DNA of 64,000 bases from Hygrocybe punicea (taxonomy: Eukaryota; Basidiomycota; Agaricomycetes; Agaricales; Hygrophoraceae): contig OY744461.1 in the NCBI GenBank assembly GCA_963556145.1, forward strand, positions 7,574,891 to 7,638,890. Reading direction: 5' to 3'. The notes beneath the pieces are model-generated. The model was not told the origin of the DNA. It was given only the letters and a program-made list of their open reading frames with translations, and did no database searches. Below, piece after piece: positions 11,147 through 23,059 of this stretch. The position numbers and the translations under genes were made by a program. Position 1 is the stretch's first letter. Each line of letters starts with the position of its first letter.

Positions 11147-11517
11147 TTGGACGAGAAGTTGCGGTTGAGTTTGGTCGTCACCTAAGTAGATCGAAGCGCC
11201 CAAGCACTGCCTTATCCTAGAGGGCCTGGAACAGAGCGATAAACGAAGTGCTTCGTTGACCACACTGTCACCGCACCAGAATACTTGAAGTTGAAGTTGA
11301 GTTTATCAGTTAAGATCTTCACCAGCTGCCTCCATTGAATAACTTTCGCCCCCACAATATAACTGGTACCCACGAATAGCCAGGAATCAGATATTTCCTG
11401 TTGCGAAAAGAGGTGGCAGTGAGGCGGACCCGGCTCTTGCACCACCGTGACAACTCGTTTCGACCACTCTACGCTCAGCGCTTGTTCTATGACACGGCGC
11501 CGTCTGTGGTCTTGAAT
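11147..11517. promoter_or_regulatory. Divergent promoter region, Ubl gene and Tag1-like gene
   Basis: A 371-bp gap separates the start of the minus-strand Ubl gene from the start of the plus-strand Tag1-like gene. It presumably holds both promoters. No specific element was recognised. Open frames cross it on both strands, but they encode nothing recognisable. Confidence 0.4.
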
Positions 11518-13511
11518 ATGAGCTTCATGAGCTCTCGGGATGAGCAGACTGAGCCCGCCGACAAAGGGAAAGGCAAAGCACATTGTCAAACATCCACAGA
11601 ACGAACGCCGCTTCTTACTTCTCAATCTCTCGGTCCTCCTCTTGATGGTGATCAAGCAACCATTACTCACGCTCAACGATTGCGGTCCAGATTAGCCTTC
11701 ATATTCCTTACATCGCTGGGCTTTTGCGTTGTCGCTTTCGTCTTTTTGGTAATAGTCGCTTGTTCATATGTTGCACGCATATCGAACATCACACCCGAAG
11801 AGATCCTGAATCATGCACTTGTGGCGAGGGGACCAGACCGCGTCGATGTTCTGAATGTTACTGAAAGTGGTGGGGTTTGGGTCAATGTTAAAGGACGGAT
11901 AGGAATCGATGCAGGGTCCATCGTTGGATTGAACAAGGATAGCCTCTGGTCGGATATCCTGAGCTCAGTTGGCCGATGGGGGATCCGAAGCATTGACCGT
12001 GTCACCGTTAGTCTCAGCGTGATTATTGTCTCCTCCAGCTACGATCAGGAAACTGCTCTTGCGTCCATCGACACGTCTACTCTGGAACTGCCTCTCACTG
12101 TGGACCCTCCCAGCGATTTCTCATGGCTGACCAGCGTGTCCATACCTATCTTGATTTATCCTGCGAGAAATTCATCCGCTCTTACCCACTTTGCACAAGA
12201 TGTCTGGAGCAATGGAGCGATTGCTGTACACGCGAATGTTGGAGAGGTTATTGTACATGGCGGTGGTCTGGGTGACGTTGGTTGGAGACAGCAACTCAAA
12301 TTTTATCGTTCTGATATCAGCACAAGCATCCGTGTAGAGAGTAAGTGCATCGAAATGCGTTGTAGTTCATTGACGCCAATCGCTCTCCAGTCCCACCAAT
12401 GCCTGGCCTTCCTACACCTGGCCGTAACACTCCCTTTCCGCCATTCTCGGATCTAATCACAATACAGTCGTTTAGTGTTTCTTCCGGCTCTGAGAGTCTG
12501 TCACTGCATGCTCGTGCCACACTTATCGATCCCGCGCCGCCTACTTTCAACCTGACTTCACCTTCGATGCCATTCATCATATCCCTTCCTTCCTGCAGAA
12601 ATTCAAGCAGCTTCGTAGACCAGAAACCAATCCCAGTTGCTTTGGTGTCCACGGAACCATTCTCCCTCACCCATCCTAACATAACTGTACTGATCTCAGG
12701 CACGATCCTTCCCTTGCCTCACGCCTCCACTGTCTTCTCAGCCTTTCTTACTGCGTATCTCTCGGCAAAGCCCAACCCCATTGTCATATCCACGCCACTT
12801 TTCCCTGACCTTTCCCTATATGCCGATTTCCCGGCACCCTTTCCAGTACCTCAGATACTAAAGGACGTCACCATACGCGATATGAAGATTAAACCTACTT
12901 CCGATGGCACTTTCTTAACCAGCGGAACGGTTTTCGTTAGATTGACCCTACCGAAAGGGATACATCTAGGACTTGATGTGAACCGTGTACTTCCTGATGT
13001 ACTCATCTTCGATGGCGAAGTACCGGTTTCGAGCAACGTCTTTCCAAGACAAAGAGCAATTCACCAGCCTGAAATTCCATCATTGCCAGATCCTCTTCCT
13101 GAGCGCGCTTTCGCACATATTAGGCCTGACGACTGGCTCAATTCCACGTCCGTGCCGGCCAGGTCTAAGGAAGGCGAAGGGTCCGCGGTTAGCGTGACCG
13201 CCAAACTAGTGGATGTCCCCTTGGGGGTCTTGCCCGGACGGGAGAAGGAGTTTAGTGCATTTGTATCGAAAGTATGCCATGTTTAGATCTGTTCAGCCTG
13301 ACCCATGTGCTCATTGTCACCGCAGGTCATCTTTGGCTCGGGCGGGGCCCTTGCAGGCATCCTAGGTTCTACGGCTGTTGCGGTAGACGTGCACGGTCTA
13401 CCATTCCGTGATGGCGATGGTGAGGGCAGGGAGATGGAGCTTGATGGGCTTCCTTTCAAAGGGAGTGTACGAGTAGGAAAGAGGAGTGTCTTTATGGACG
13501 ATGGGGAGTGA
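11518..13511 (+). CDS. Tag1-like single-pass (vacuolar?) membrane protein
   Basis: Exons 11518-12340, 12391-13271 and 13326-13511 give a 629-aa protein. Both introns (50 and 54 nt) have clean GT..AG ends, and the joined length is an exact codon multiple. The N-terminal ~55 residues are hydrophilic and cytosolic-looking (DEQTEPADKGKGKA, TERTPLL). One strong transmembrane segment follows (FIFLTSLGFCVVAFVFLVIV), then a long beta-rich region with N-glycosylation sites (NVT, NSS, NST). Topology, length (yeast Tag1 about 600 aa) and the repeated beta-sandwich character suggest the fungal Tag1/YLR173W-like vacuolar membrane family, in which Tag1 helps end autophagy. I recognise this from architecture, not from a signature motif. 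The start at 11518 was preferred to the in-frame ATG at 11401 because it removes an uncharacteristic basic leader and lies downstream of the divergent gap. Confidence 0.6.
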
Positions 13512-13918
13512 CTTAGGTGGTGCCAACACGAGTTCAATACGAATGTCTCGACTGATATCGTTTCCAAGTAATATTCTGCTACAACCAGATACTTAGTACC
13601 AAACTTCAAGATGGTGATGCCAACGGTCCTCCCAAATACCAGCAATCAAAAAAGGATCTTACCGTCTCTTTGCATCTGTGTTGCTATTTTACGTTACAGT
13701 TCTGTCCAATAATCTCGACCCCCGTTACCGCCAAGTTATTTTTGCAAAAATTTTATTGTCCAGTCTTCATGCCCAAGAAAAAAATCAAGATTCAAATTTC
13801 TTATCTTATGATATCTGTCCATTGTGGTTATCTAGCTTACATCTCTTTTTGTTCCATAACCTCTTCACCTCCGCACATTGCTCATGGACATTTGGAGCTG
13901 CCCCCTACCGAGAAGCAG
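13512..13918. repeat. Start of transposon island; dispersed repeat fragment
   Basis: 13850-13918 (starting CTCTTTTTGTTCCATAACC) has a second copy at 39709-39780. The second copy runs on without interruption into a segment that here resumes only near 16100. So about 2.2 kb (13919-16101) was inserted into this repeat. Confidence 0.5.
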
Positions 13919-14077
13919 TGGTTGTCTTAGTCATCACTTACATAAACTTAGTCAACCTTTAAGCGAGCTTTGCATTTCTTGACCGGCTTAAAACAACTAA
14001 GGTGACTAAGTGGAAAAAAAGCTAATCCCTCTGCTTAACTTCAACTTAGTCGTTCTTACTGTAGAATTAGCATAGCT

Positions 14078-14893
14078 TACAGCCGTTTTAGTAATTCATG
14101 GCAGTAACTGGATTTTTTTTCATGAATTGAGAAATTTGGACTTAGTGGAATTTTCAGTGCTGAATCTTGTATCTCATGAAATACTGTATGGATTGAGATG
14201 GTTATAGAGGGAAAGTTGTACTATTTCTTAAGGGCTATCTACTGCTATTATTACATTTGGACAATATTTAGTGTTTGGTGACTTGTGGATGAAACAAAAG
14301 GTAAACCAGTACTTTTTGACACCCAAAATGATATTGTCAAATTATGCCATTGAATGAGCTCATATGCAAAAGATTGTAGGGAGAAACTTCTTCAGTTTTT
14401 CAAGGGCTAGAAGTACAAATACCGTGTTTTCCTTCATTTTTGTCCTTGGAGCCAACATTGCATCTGTACTATGTTTGTCTGCATTAGGCTTGAAATATTA
14501 CATGAATTTTAAATGTTGGCTCCAAGGACAAAAATGAAGGAAAACACAGTATATGTACTTCTAGCCCTTGAAAAACTGAAGAAGTTTCTCCCTACAATCT
14601 TTTGCATATGAGCTCATTCAATGGCATAATTTGACAATATCATTTTGGGTGTCAAAAAGTACTGGTTTACCTTTTGTTTCATCCACAAGTCACCAAACAC
14701 TAAATATTGTCCAAATGTAATAATAGCAGTAGATAGCCCTTAAGAAATAGTACAACTTTCCCTCTATAACCATCTCAATCCATACAGTATTTCATGAGAT
14801 ACAAGATTCAGCACTGAAAATTCCACTAAGTCCAAATTTCTCAATTCATGAAAAAAAATCCAGTTACTGCCATGAATTACTAAAACGGCTGTA
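14078..14893. mobile_element. Foldback element, 816 bp, copy 1
   Basis: Near-perfect palindrome with left arm 14078-14459 and right arm 14512-14893 (382 bp each) and a 52-bp unpaired centre. The ends read TACAGCCGTTTTAG / CTAAAACGGCTGTA. The flanks fit a TA target duplication (TTACAG...CTGTAA), as in Tc1/mariner-type MITEs. The arms contain a degenerate internal repeat with the core GAGGGAAAGTTGTACTAT...AAGGGCTA. There is no coding capacity. The transcript of either strand would form a hairpin several hundred bp long. Confidence 0.8.
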
Positions 14894-14989
14894 AATCTTA
14901 TCTTATTTTCCAGTTGAATTATAAAAAAGTGCATTATATTTTATAGCTAATTAATACATTTGTACTATGATTTCTACTGCTCTGGTATT

Positions 14990-15780
14990 GCCACCATTGT
15001 GCTGCTGCCATCTCTGGTGGTGGTGATGCTGCTGTTGCATTGCTGGTGTTGCTGGAGGTGCTGCAGCCATTGCGTTGCGGCCGCCGCAGTGGTGGTGGTG
15101 GTGGTGTTGCTGTAGTGCCGCTGCCGTCACTGGTGGTGTTGGAGGGGGTGGTGGTGGTGGTGGTGTTGCTGTAGTGCCGCTGCCGTCACTGGTGGTGTTG
15201 GAGGGGGTGGTGGTGGTGGTGGTGTTGCTGTAGTGCCGCTGCCGTCACTGGTGGTGTTGGAGGGGGTGGTGGTGGTGTTGCTGCCGTCACTGGTGGTGTT
15301 GGAGGAGGTGGTGTTGCTGCTGTTGTGCCGCCGCCATCGCTGCGGGTGGTGTTGCTGCCGTTGTGCCACCGCCATCGCTGCTGGTGTTGGGGGGGTTGTG
15401 GTGTTGCTGCCGTTGTGCTGCCGCCGTCGCTGCTGGTGGTGTTGGAGGTGGTGGTGGTGGTGTTGCTGCCGTTGCATCGCCGCCGTCACTAGTGGTGTTG
15501 GAGGGGGTGGTGGTGTTGCTGCTGTTGTGCTGCCGCTGTCACTGGTGGTGTTGGAGGGGGTGGTGGTGGTGTTGCCGCTGTTGTTGCTGCCAGTGGTGGT
15601 TGTGGTGTTGCCACCATTGTTGCCGCCAGTGGTGGTGTTGCTGCCATTGCATCGCTGCCATCAGTGGTGGTGGTGGGTATTGCTGTTGTTGCGTTGCTGC
15701 TGTTGCATCGCTGCCGCCGCTGGTGTTGCAACCGTTGCATCATGGTGGTGGTGGTGGTGGTGGTGGTGGTGCCGCCATTG
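14990..15780. repeat. GTG/GCT-rich trinucleotide and minisatellite array
   Basis: About 800 bp built from GGT, GTT, GCT and GCC triplets. One unit (TGTAGTGCCGCTGCCGTCAC start) repeats exactly three times with a 59-bp period at 15111, 15170 and 15229. Long open frames on both strands (poly-His/Gln/Pro on minus, Val/Leu/Cys on plus) are by-products of the triplets and are not annotated as genes. Confidence 0.85.
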
Positions 15781-16149
15781 GGTCCTCGCCATGGTCACTG
15801 GTGGAGAAGGAGGTCGGGGGTTGTTTAAGATCTAGAGAGCCAGTGAGTGCTCACCTTTGTGGTTTAAAACGAACCACAAACAAATAAAGCCAAAGTGTGG
15901 ACTTTGCATTTTCGACGCATTTCGCAGCCCTGTTTTCCTGATGGGCCGGGTACTATTTACCTTAATACACTTAGTGATATACAAAATTTATACATGTTCT
16001 TATTTTGTTCTTAGTGTTCTTAACCTAGCTTATAGTCCTTATCTGCCTTAGCATTTGTGACTAAGTTGACAAAGTGTGACTAAGTGACCAGGCCTTTTCC
16101 TGATGCATGAATGCTCACTTCCCTGTTTAGAGCTTGTTCGGCTACCCCA

Positions 16150-18866
16150 AATTAGACCAACATCATCTCGGAAGTGAGGAATATGCCGGTTTACGTTAGG
16201 CAGAGATTCAGACTTATTGCAGGCAGCACTTGTATCAATAAATATGATTACTTGTTGATAGTCTCTCTCATGGACCACCAACAAAGACTTGAAATGCGGC
16301 AACGCATTCACCATATCGTCCTCCTTGTTGTTAGTTGTTATGTTTTTCAACTCTGCAACTCTGATTCCAACTCTGGTACCTGCCATGATGATTCCACATT
16401 ACCACACCTTCCTTTTGTGTTCCCATTTGCCATTTGCCTTCTTTTGGACATCATTGTTTATTCTTGTTCTTGTTCCCTTTTCTTCCTTTCTTCTAGAACA
16501 ATCCAGACCAACCATGGACACATCTCCATGTGACCTTGCTGCACCTGAATAGTTGCCTTGCCAACGGACGTCACTTCCATTGTCTTCGCTGTATGACATA
16601 CTGTCTTCCCAAACCAACTCACAATGGCTATCCTCACCAAACAGTTCATAACTGTGATGATCATTGGTGCCATAGCAATCACCTTCCTGATTGGTTTCTA
16701 CATCATCATGATTTGCCTCTGGAAAAGGCAACCTTCCTTCACTGATGAAACTGACATCTGCCTTGACAGTATACCAACACATAATTGACAGTTTCCATTC
16801 CTGGATATATGGTTTCCACTTTCGTATTCTGTGCCTACCATTATCCTCCCTGATCATCCGATGACATTCCTCACCTGCATGCATACTCTGAACAATCCTT
16901 GACCACAAGACATTTCACTGTTCCCTCCAATCCAACCATTGCTGAAGCACACACACCTTCATACTTCAACCACAGACCATACAACTTCCCAATACAGTGA
17001 ACCAACCCATATTGTGTATTGTTCACATTATCGCTTCAATGCAGTACCTGACGACTTGTTCCCACAGCCTGTCACCTGTGCCATGACTCAAAACCTGGAC
17101 CCACATTCATTTATCCCTTTCCATCTGTAACCTTGATACCTCCCACACTCGTTTACAACAATACCCTTTCTTGGATGAATACTGACATCAAGTGGATGTC
17201 ATTGTTCCACACCAGGACAAGACATCACTCCTCGATACATCATTTACACAGATATTGTCATCTGGTACAGCTTATGCTGTTCACATGTCTGACCTTGACT
17301 ATCCCACCATCCTAGTTGGTTTTCTCCTAACACATTCCTTTGTTTTCTTTCATACCGACCTTGCTGCTATATCCACACTACCCCAAGACACTCCCTTCAC
17401 CAATCCCACACTGGAAAATGCCTCTCTCCAACCTGACCATGCAATGCATTTGCCAGACTGCGCACTTGCTCGTTGGAGAGGGGATCTCCAGACCTCTCAG
17501 GGGAAGACTCAGGGGGAGTCGCAGCGGGGAGGGGAAAGCAAGAGAAAACCCTGGAATCTACTGGCTAAGGGTCTCCGGGGTCCTAGGGGCTAGCAGCAAC
17601 TGCTGCACCGTTACAGCAAGTGTAGACCCTGAATTGGCAATGCTGCATATCACATGATCCGATGACAAATTATCTGAGTCATCTGGACCTCTCCTATCTT
17701 TCAATGATACCTGGGCCTCCAGTTGGATCGCAAGAACTTCCACATGAGGACACCTCATGTCTGCCTCATGGTGAACACATGGTGTAGTTGGACTTACTGT
17801 AGCCTCATGGTTGGACTTCTATTTACCTCCCCTCAAGACCAGTCACTATATCTACTGTTCTTGTAGTTAGTTTGGACTTTTTCTTCTTTTCTCTTCTTTA
17901 TGTTTAGTCTGGTTCTTGGGACATACCCCCTTGTCTTGGGTAACCCCCACAGCTTGCAATGACTTTAGACCATGACTCCCCCTCTCTTAGCAGTGTTGTC
18001 TTAGTTGTAAGCAACAATGAAAACTGCTGTTCTCTCCTCTGGAAACTGCCTCCCAGTTAAGTTGATTGTTGCTGGAGCCTGCTGCAGAAGCGATCCGTAA
18101 CATTAGTATCATCTTGAACGCTACTTCTGGCATCATAGAAATGCTATATTCTCAGCACCAGTAGCACACATCTGCCCTCTCCGGTCATGCCTGGGTCCTC
18201 GAACTGCTCACTGGCCACCCAGAACGCATCTGCTGTGAATTAGGTATGCATAAACATATCTTCCTCGCCATCATAGATGAGTTTTGTGAACTTGGATATG
18301 GAGATTCTTATTCCATCACCCTGGAAGAGCAACTGGTGATTTTTCTATACATTTCTGTCACTGGATTGTTGATCTGGCATGCAGGTGAACATTTCCAATG
18401 TGCAAATAAGACAATGTCAAGGTGAATTGCCATTCTGATCATAAAAAAAAGATCTCAAGCCTTTTGGCAGATATTTCTGCAAAATGCTAAATATATTCTC
18501 TTCTGCACCCCTCTATACATGACATGTTTGTCAACCGAAAGCACAGGACCATGTTCCTTCCAAGATACACCAAAACCCCAAGTTTTACCCATATTTTAAG
18601 GATGCAGTAGGAGCCTTGGATGGCTCTCACATCCACAGCACCCCACAAGCATCCGAGCAAGCATTCCACTGCCACTGCAAAGGCTTCCTCTCTCAAAACC
18701 ATTTATTTGGTTGTTCCTTTGATTCAAAAATCATCTATTCGCTCACTGGCTGGGAAGGCACCACAACGGATGCCCGGTTGTTTGAAGATGCAACAACCCA
18801 TGATCTACATATCCCACCTGGTAAATATTTCTTAGGCGATGGTTTCCCTGTTACATTTTACAACTG
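16150..18866 (+). pseudogene. PIF/Harbinger transposase pseudogene
   Basis: DDE_Tnp_4-type nuclease remnant. After the solo LTR (16336-18102), the frame 18160-18420 reads HPERICCELGMHKHIFLAII and SITLEEQLVIFLYISVTGLL, the N-terminal Harbinger block. 18607-18848 reads GALDGSHIHSTPQ, KGFLSQNHLFGCSFDSKIIY, SLTGWEGTTTDARLFEDA and HIPPGKYFLGDGF, which gives two of the three catalytic Asp. Stops and frameshifts lie between the blocks near 18425-18600. The C-terminal part is missing because a second family A LTR begins at 18849. The piece before the first LTR (MDHQQRLEMRQRIHHIVLLV, 16270-16335) is probably the transposase N-terminus. Confidence 0.75.
16336..18102 (+). mobile_element. Solo LTR (family A), 1.77 kb, TSD TTAGT
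   Basis: It starts TGTTATGTTTTTCAAC and ends GCGATCCGTAACA, so the termini are TGTTA..TAACA. It is flanked by a perfect 5-bp duplication TTAGT (16331-16335 and 18103-18107). No gag-pol was found. It interrupts a Harbinger-like transposase pseudogene. Further copies are at 18849-26364, 30535-31320 (minus, broken) and 31376-32221 (fragments). Confidence 0.75.
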
Positions 18867-19615
18867 CACAACTCCGATTCCAACTCCATCACCCACCATG
18901 ACGATTCCGCTTTGCCACACCTTCCTTTTTTGTCCCCTTTTGCCTTTTGTCTTCTTTTGGACATCATTGTTTATTCTTGTCCTTGTTTCCTTTTTATCCT
19001 TTCTTCTAGAACAATCCAGACCGACCATGGACATATCCCATGTGACCTTGCTCTACCCGAATAGTCTCCTTGCTGATGGACATCATCGCTATTGTCTTTT
19101 CCCTCGCCCTGACATTTGTTTACTTTGTCCCACGACAAACTGATACACAATGGCTGTACTCCCAACACAGCTAATTACTGTAATCATCATTGGCAGCATT
19201 GGTATCATTTTCCTTATCGGTTTTTACCTTGTTATGATCTATCTTTGGCATCGGTACCGAAACCCTTCTGCCATTGATACTTCTGACTTCCACCTTGACA
19301 ATATCTCACGACGTAATTGACAATTGCCATACCTGGATATTTGGTTTCCGCTTTCATATTCCGTGCCTACCATTATCCTCCCTGACGATCCGACGACATT
19401 CCTCACCTGCTTGTGCACTCTGAACAATCCTTGATCATACAACATGTCACTGTTCCCTCCAATCTGACCATTGCCGAAGCACATACCTTCAGACTTTGAC
19501 CACAGACCATACAACTTCCCAATACAGTGAACCGACCCCTATTATGTATTGTTCACACGACATCTTATTGCCACAGCTTGTCACTCATTCCATGACTTGA
19601 AACCTGGACCCACGT

Positions 19616-20515
19616 TGTAGATGCGGGTTCTTGGTGGCTTCGGAACTATATAAAGAAGAAATAATAATAATCCTAACCAGAGGGTGTCAGCGTAGAAGTG
19701 ACTGGATAAATCAGTGTCAGGAATAGAAGTAAAAAGAAGGGAATGTTAGTAAAAGTAAAGCCGCCGCGTAAAACTGGACTAATAACGACGAAGCCGGCGA
19801 TGAACGGAGTGAAAACGGACAAATAATAAAGAACCCGACGATGCCGACGATGTCGGGTACGGCGGGTCGGGTCGGGTCGGGTTGGAAACGATGAACGAAT
19901 ATATGGAAACAATGATAAAGACGACGAAGTGAACTATAAAAAGCTAAGGATCTACGTGGATGAGCATTTGAAGGGATTAAAAGGTGATTCTGACTAAAGG
20001 GAAACGGGGACTAATGGTATCTTATTTTGTACGGTCGTCGGGGACCGTTTTTATAGTACAGGAAACAGTAATCTACTTTCGGACATGTCTACTTCGGCCG
20101 ATGGTAAGCTACAAAGAAAGGTTGGAATGGGGATGTGGAAAGGGGGGTTGCAAAGCAACGAAGACAGGAAATGGAGGGGAAAACGAATATGCAAGGAAAA
20201 GATCTAGAAAGTCCTACATATCTCCGAAAGGACGAGGGGATGCATAAATAAAGTAAATCCGAAGTCGGGGATTGAGTCCGAAGAGATCCATCTCCTGGAA
20301 TTGGAACTCCGAGGCGTTTGAGGCTGCTGGATTTAGCCCAAAAGCGGCCGTCACAAAGCGGCATGTGTCGGGTTATGTCGGTCACGTCGGGTCACGTCAT
20401 GTCACGTCACGTCGGGTTACGTTGGGTTCGAATGCAAGTCGAATGGCGGCAACGGGTTGGTCCAGATTCGTGATATATTGATGATACGGACTCAGAGGGA
20501 CGTCGACCCTCTACA
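19616..20515 (-). repeat. Left LTR of the LARD-like element
   Basis: 900 bp and co-linear with 24605-25504 without indels. In minus-strand orientation this is the 3' LTR. Confidence 0.85.
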
Positions 20516-21059
20516 TCTCCAGGGTACTTTAAATAAAGACCATCCCTGGTCGATACTACATGGACTCGGGACTCGGATGCGTGAGATGAGGCCGACGTGG
20601 TGGTTGTGGAATTGGGTTCGACGGGACGAGGTGGGTTGTGGACAATGCGAAGGGGGAGAGCGGGTGGTGACTAGTGAAGAGTCGGAGGGTGGAGAACAAA
20701 GGTGGGTGATGCCGGTGTCTGGAAATACATAGAAAAGAAACTATAGTGACAATATAACCAAGCGGAAATGAAGGAAACAGCGGAAAGCTATAAGGGTGGG
20801 ACAAATATGCAGCGGAAATGCAAAATAGATAAAAGGGAATAAATGCCGGTGATCGGAAAGGAAGGGACACGATAGAAATCAAGTCGGGATAAAACTAAAC
20901 GTGACATAGGATTGGGGGCGGGTGACGGAGACGAGTAAGGCAGGAGCGGAAACGAAATAAAACACAAGCGGATGACAAAGACGATCTAGGCGGGTCGAGT
21001 TAGGGTCGGCAGCTTTGGTGGCTGTGTCAACGAGTGGTGGAAACGGTGGCGTAGGGGTA

Positions 21060-21360
21060 GACATGATATGACGACGGTGGTTGTTCAATACGATATGATG
21101 AAAACGGAGGTTCGATAGACGACGACGGAGGTTCGATATATGATGGCGGAGGTTCGATACGATATGACGAAAACGGAGGTTCGATGGACGACGACGGAGG
21201 TTCAATATACAATGGCGGAGGTTCGATATACGATGGCGGAGGTTCGATAGACGATATGACGAAAACGGAGGTTCGATGGACGATGACGGAGGTTCAATAT
21301 ACGATGGCGGAGGTTCGATAGACGGCGGCGGAGGTTCGATAGACGATGGCAGAGGTTCGA
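21060..21360. repeat. GGAGGTTCGATA short tandem repeats
   Basis: More than ten copies of GGAGGTTCGAT(A/G) spaced 18-50 bp apart, alternating with GACGATATGACGAAAAC segments, inside the LARD interior. Confidence 0.8.
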
Positions 21361-23059
21361 TATGTCAATACTAATATGGGGGCGATAATCAACGGATGTG
21401 AAATCAGCCTCATACTAGGCGGTTCAGCACCGGCTTGGACCCGTGGGGAAGCATTCTCCCCCATGGAACTGAAATATAAAGTTGGGTGGGTTGGGAATCG
21501 AAGCCTAGACAGGGAACGTTGTGTCTGGGTCGAAATGGTGGCGGAAACGGTGGGTCATGGAAAGCGGAGAGCGATGTCAACAGGTGGAATGCGGGTGCGT
21601 GAGCGGATGAGTCGGGTGCGTGGGGAATGAGTGAAGCGGTGCGTCGTAAGCAGGTGCGGCGGGTTCGTAAACGGGTGCGGCGGGTTCGTAAACGGGTTTG
21701 CTGAGTGTGACGGATTCATAAGCGGGTGTGTCGGGTACATCGGGTGTATTATGCGGGTGTCGGGTGTGTCGGGAACGAGTGTATTTCTTTTTATCTTTCT
21801 TTTATCTCTGACGTTTTTCTTTCTTTTTATTTATTTAATCTATCTATGTATATATTTCTTATGCTGATGGACGGTGACGGGTTTTCGTAGGGTCGGGTTC
21901 GGTGGGTATGGGGGTGCGAAGGTGGCGGGTACGGGATGTGAAACCGGAACCGGAACCAGATGCTCGAATTGAGCACCGCTGCTCAAATTGAGCCGGAATC
22001 GGAAGCGGATGCCGCGGAATCGTAGTTGGGTAATGGGAACGCGTCCGGACTCGTAGTCGGGTGTTTGCTTTGACGGAATGCGGTGGTGGCTATGTCGAGA
22101 ATGGGAACGGGTTAGAGGGCGGATGTGGGGTCTGACGTCGGGTACATATGGTGACGACGATGAGGCTAGATCACTGACGGGGGCGGCATGGACATGCAGG
22201 GCGTTAGGTCTGTGCTTCGGGTGCCATCGACGCGTTTTGGGGCATTCCGGATGGTAGATCCGACAACGGAGGTGTCTTGACTAGCGGAGAGACTCGTTTT
22301 TGGGGCGACGGAGGCGAACACGGAACTGCGCGGGGTCGACCGTGGCTACGTAGGGACCGTTCGAGGTGGCAAAAGGTCGAGGGAGTGGGAAACGGTTGGT
22401 CGGGTGTGGCGGTACGGGATAGGACGACGTTGGGCGACGGAGGCGGATGACTTGAGCGGATACGACGGGACGTGGTGTTGCGTGACGTGGGTCGGGGTTG
22501 CGTGAGGTCGTTCGAGGGTGCTGGAGTTTGGGGAAGCGGTAAATGAGTGGTCAATACTGACGGTATGGTGTAGGGCGATGTTGGAGACGGGGCGGATGAC
22601 GTGGGCGGGTGAGACGACGTGGACTGGGTGATGGATTGGGGTGATACGGGTGGCGTCTTCGTGATGCTTTCGTGGCGGATAGTTGCGTGGGGATTTGACA
22701 ATGGTTCGTCGGGTTGTGGAACGGGTTTGGGCGGCCGGTGGTCACAGTTTCGCGGGCGTAACCCAACGGGGGCTTTGTTTGGGCTCGCGAACGGACTTGA
22801 GGAGCGTCGTGGGGTTGGTCGAGGGCGTAGGTGGTCGAAGGGGAGTGGACGAGGATGGGGACGGCTGGGGGTCGAGAATGGAGGTCGACGGGGGTGACGT
22901 GGCCGCTTGTGTGGGACGACGAGGGACGAGAGCGGAGTCGTTTGGGACGGGTGAGGGCCATCCAGAGGTGCGGGGGCATGAACGAGAACGTGGGGGTGGT
23001 TGTACGCGGCGGTCGTTGGCCTCGGATGGTGGGTATGATGTCGAGTGACGTGGCATGTT

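Larger units (their letters stand above)
13919..16101. mobile_element. 2.2-kb TIR element carrying a foldback and a GTG array
   Basis: The ends are imperfect inverted repeats rich in CTTAGTCA: left TTGTCTTAGTCATCACTTAC, right (reverse complement) TGGTCACTTAGTCACACTTT. Comparison with the uninterrupted repeat at 39709-39800 places the insertion between GAGAAGCA and the downstream TGAATGCTCAC, with a possible degenerate target duplication (GAAGCA/GATGCA). It contains the palindrome at 14078-14893 and the trinucleotide array at 14990-15780. No transposase was seen. Exact ends are uncertain by about 10 bp. Confidence 0.45.

Noticed and set aside
11401..11517. Upstream ATG for the Tag1-like gene
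   Set aside because: The extra 39 residues are Arg/His-rich and unlike the acidic, Ser/Thr-rich start that follows. 11518 fits better.
15127..15887. Open frames rich in Gln/His/Pro (minus) or Val/Leu/Cys (plus)
   Set aside because: By-products of GTG/GCT triplet repeats, open in several frames at once and with no conserved domain.
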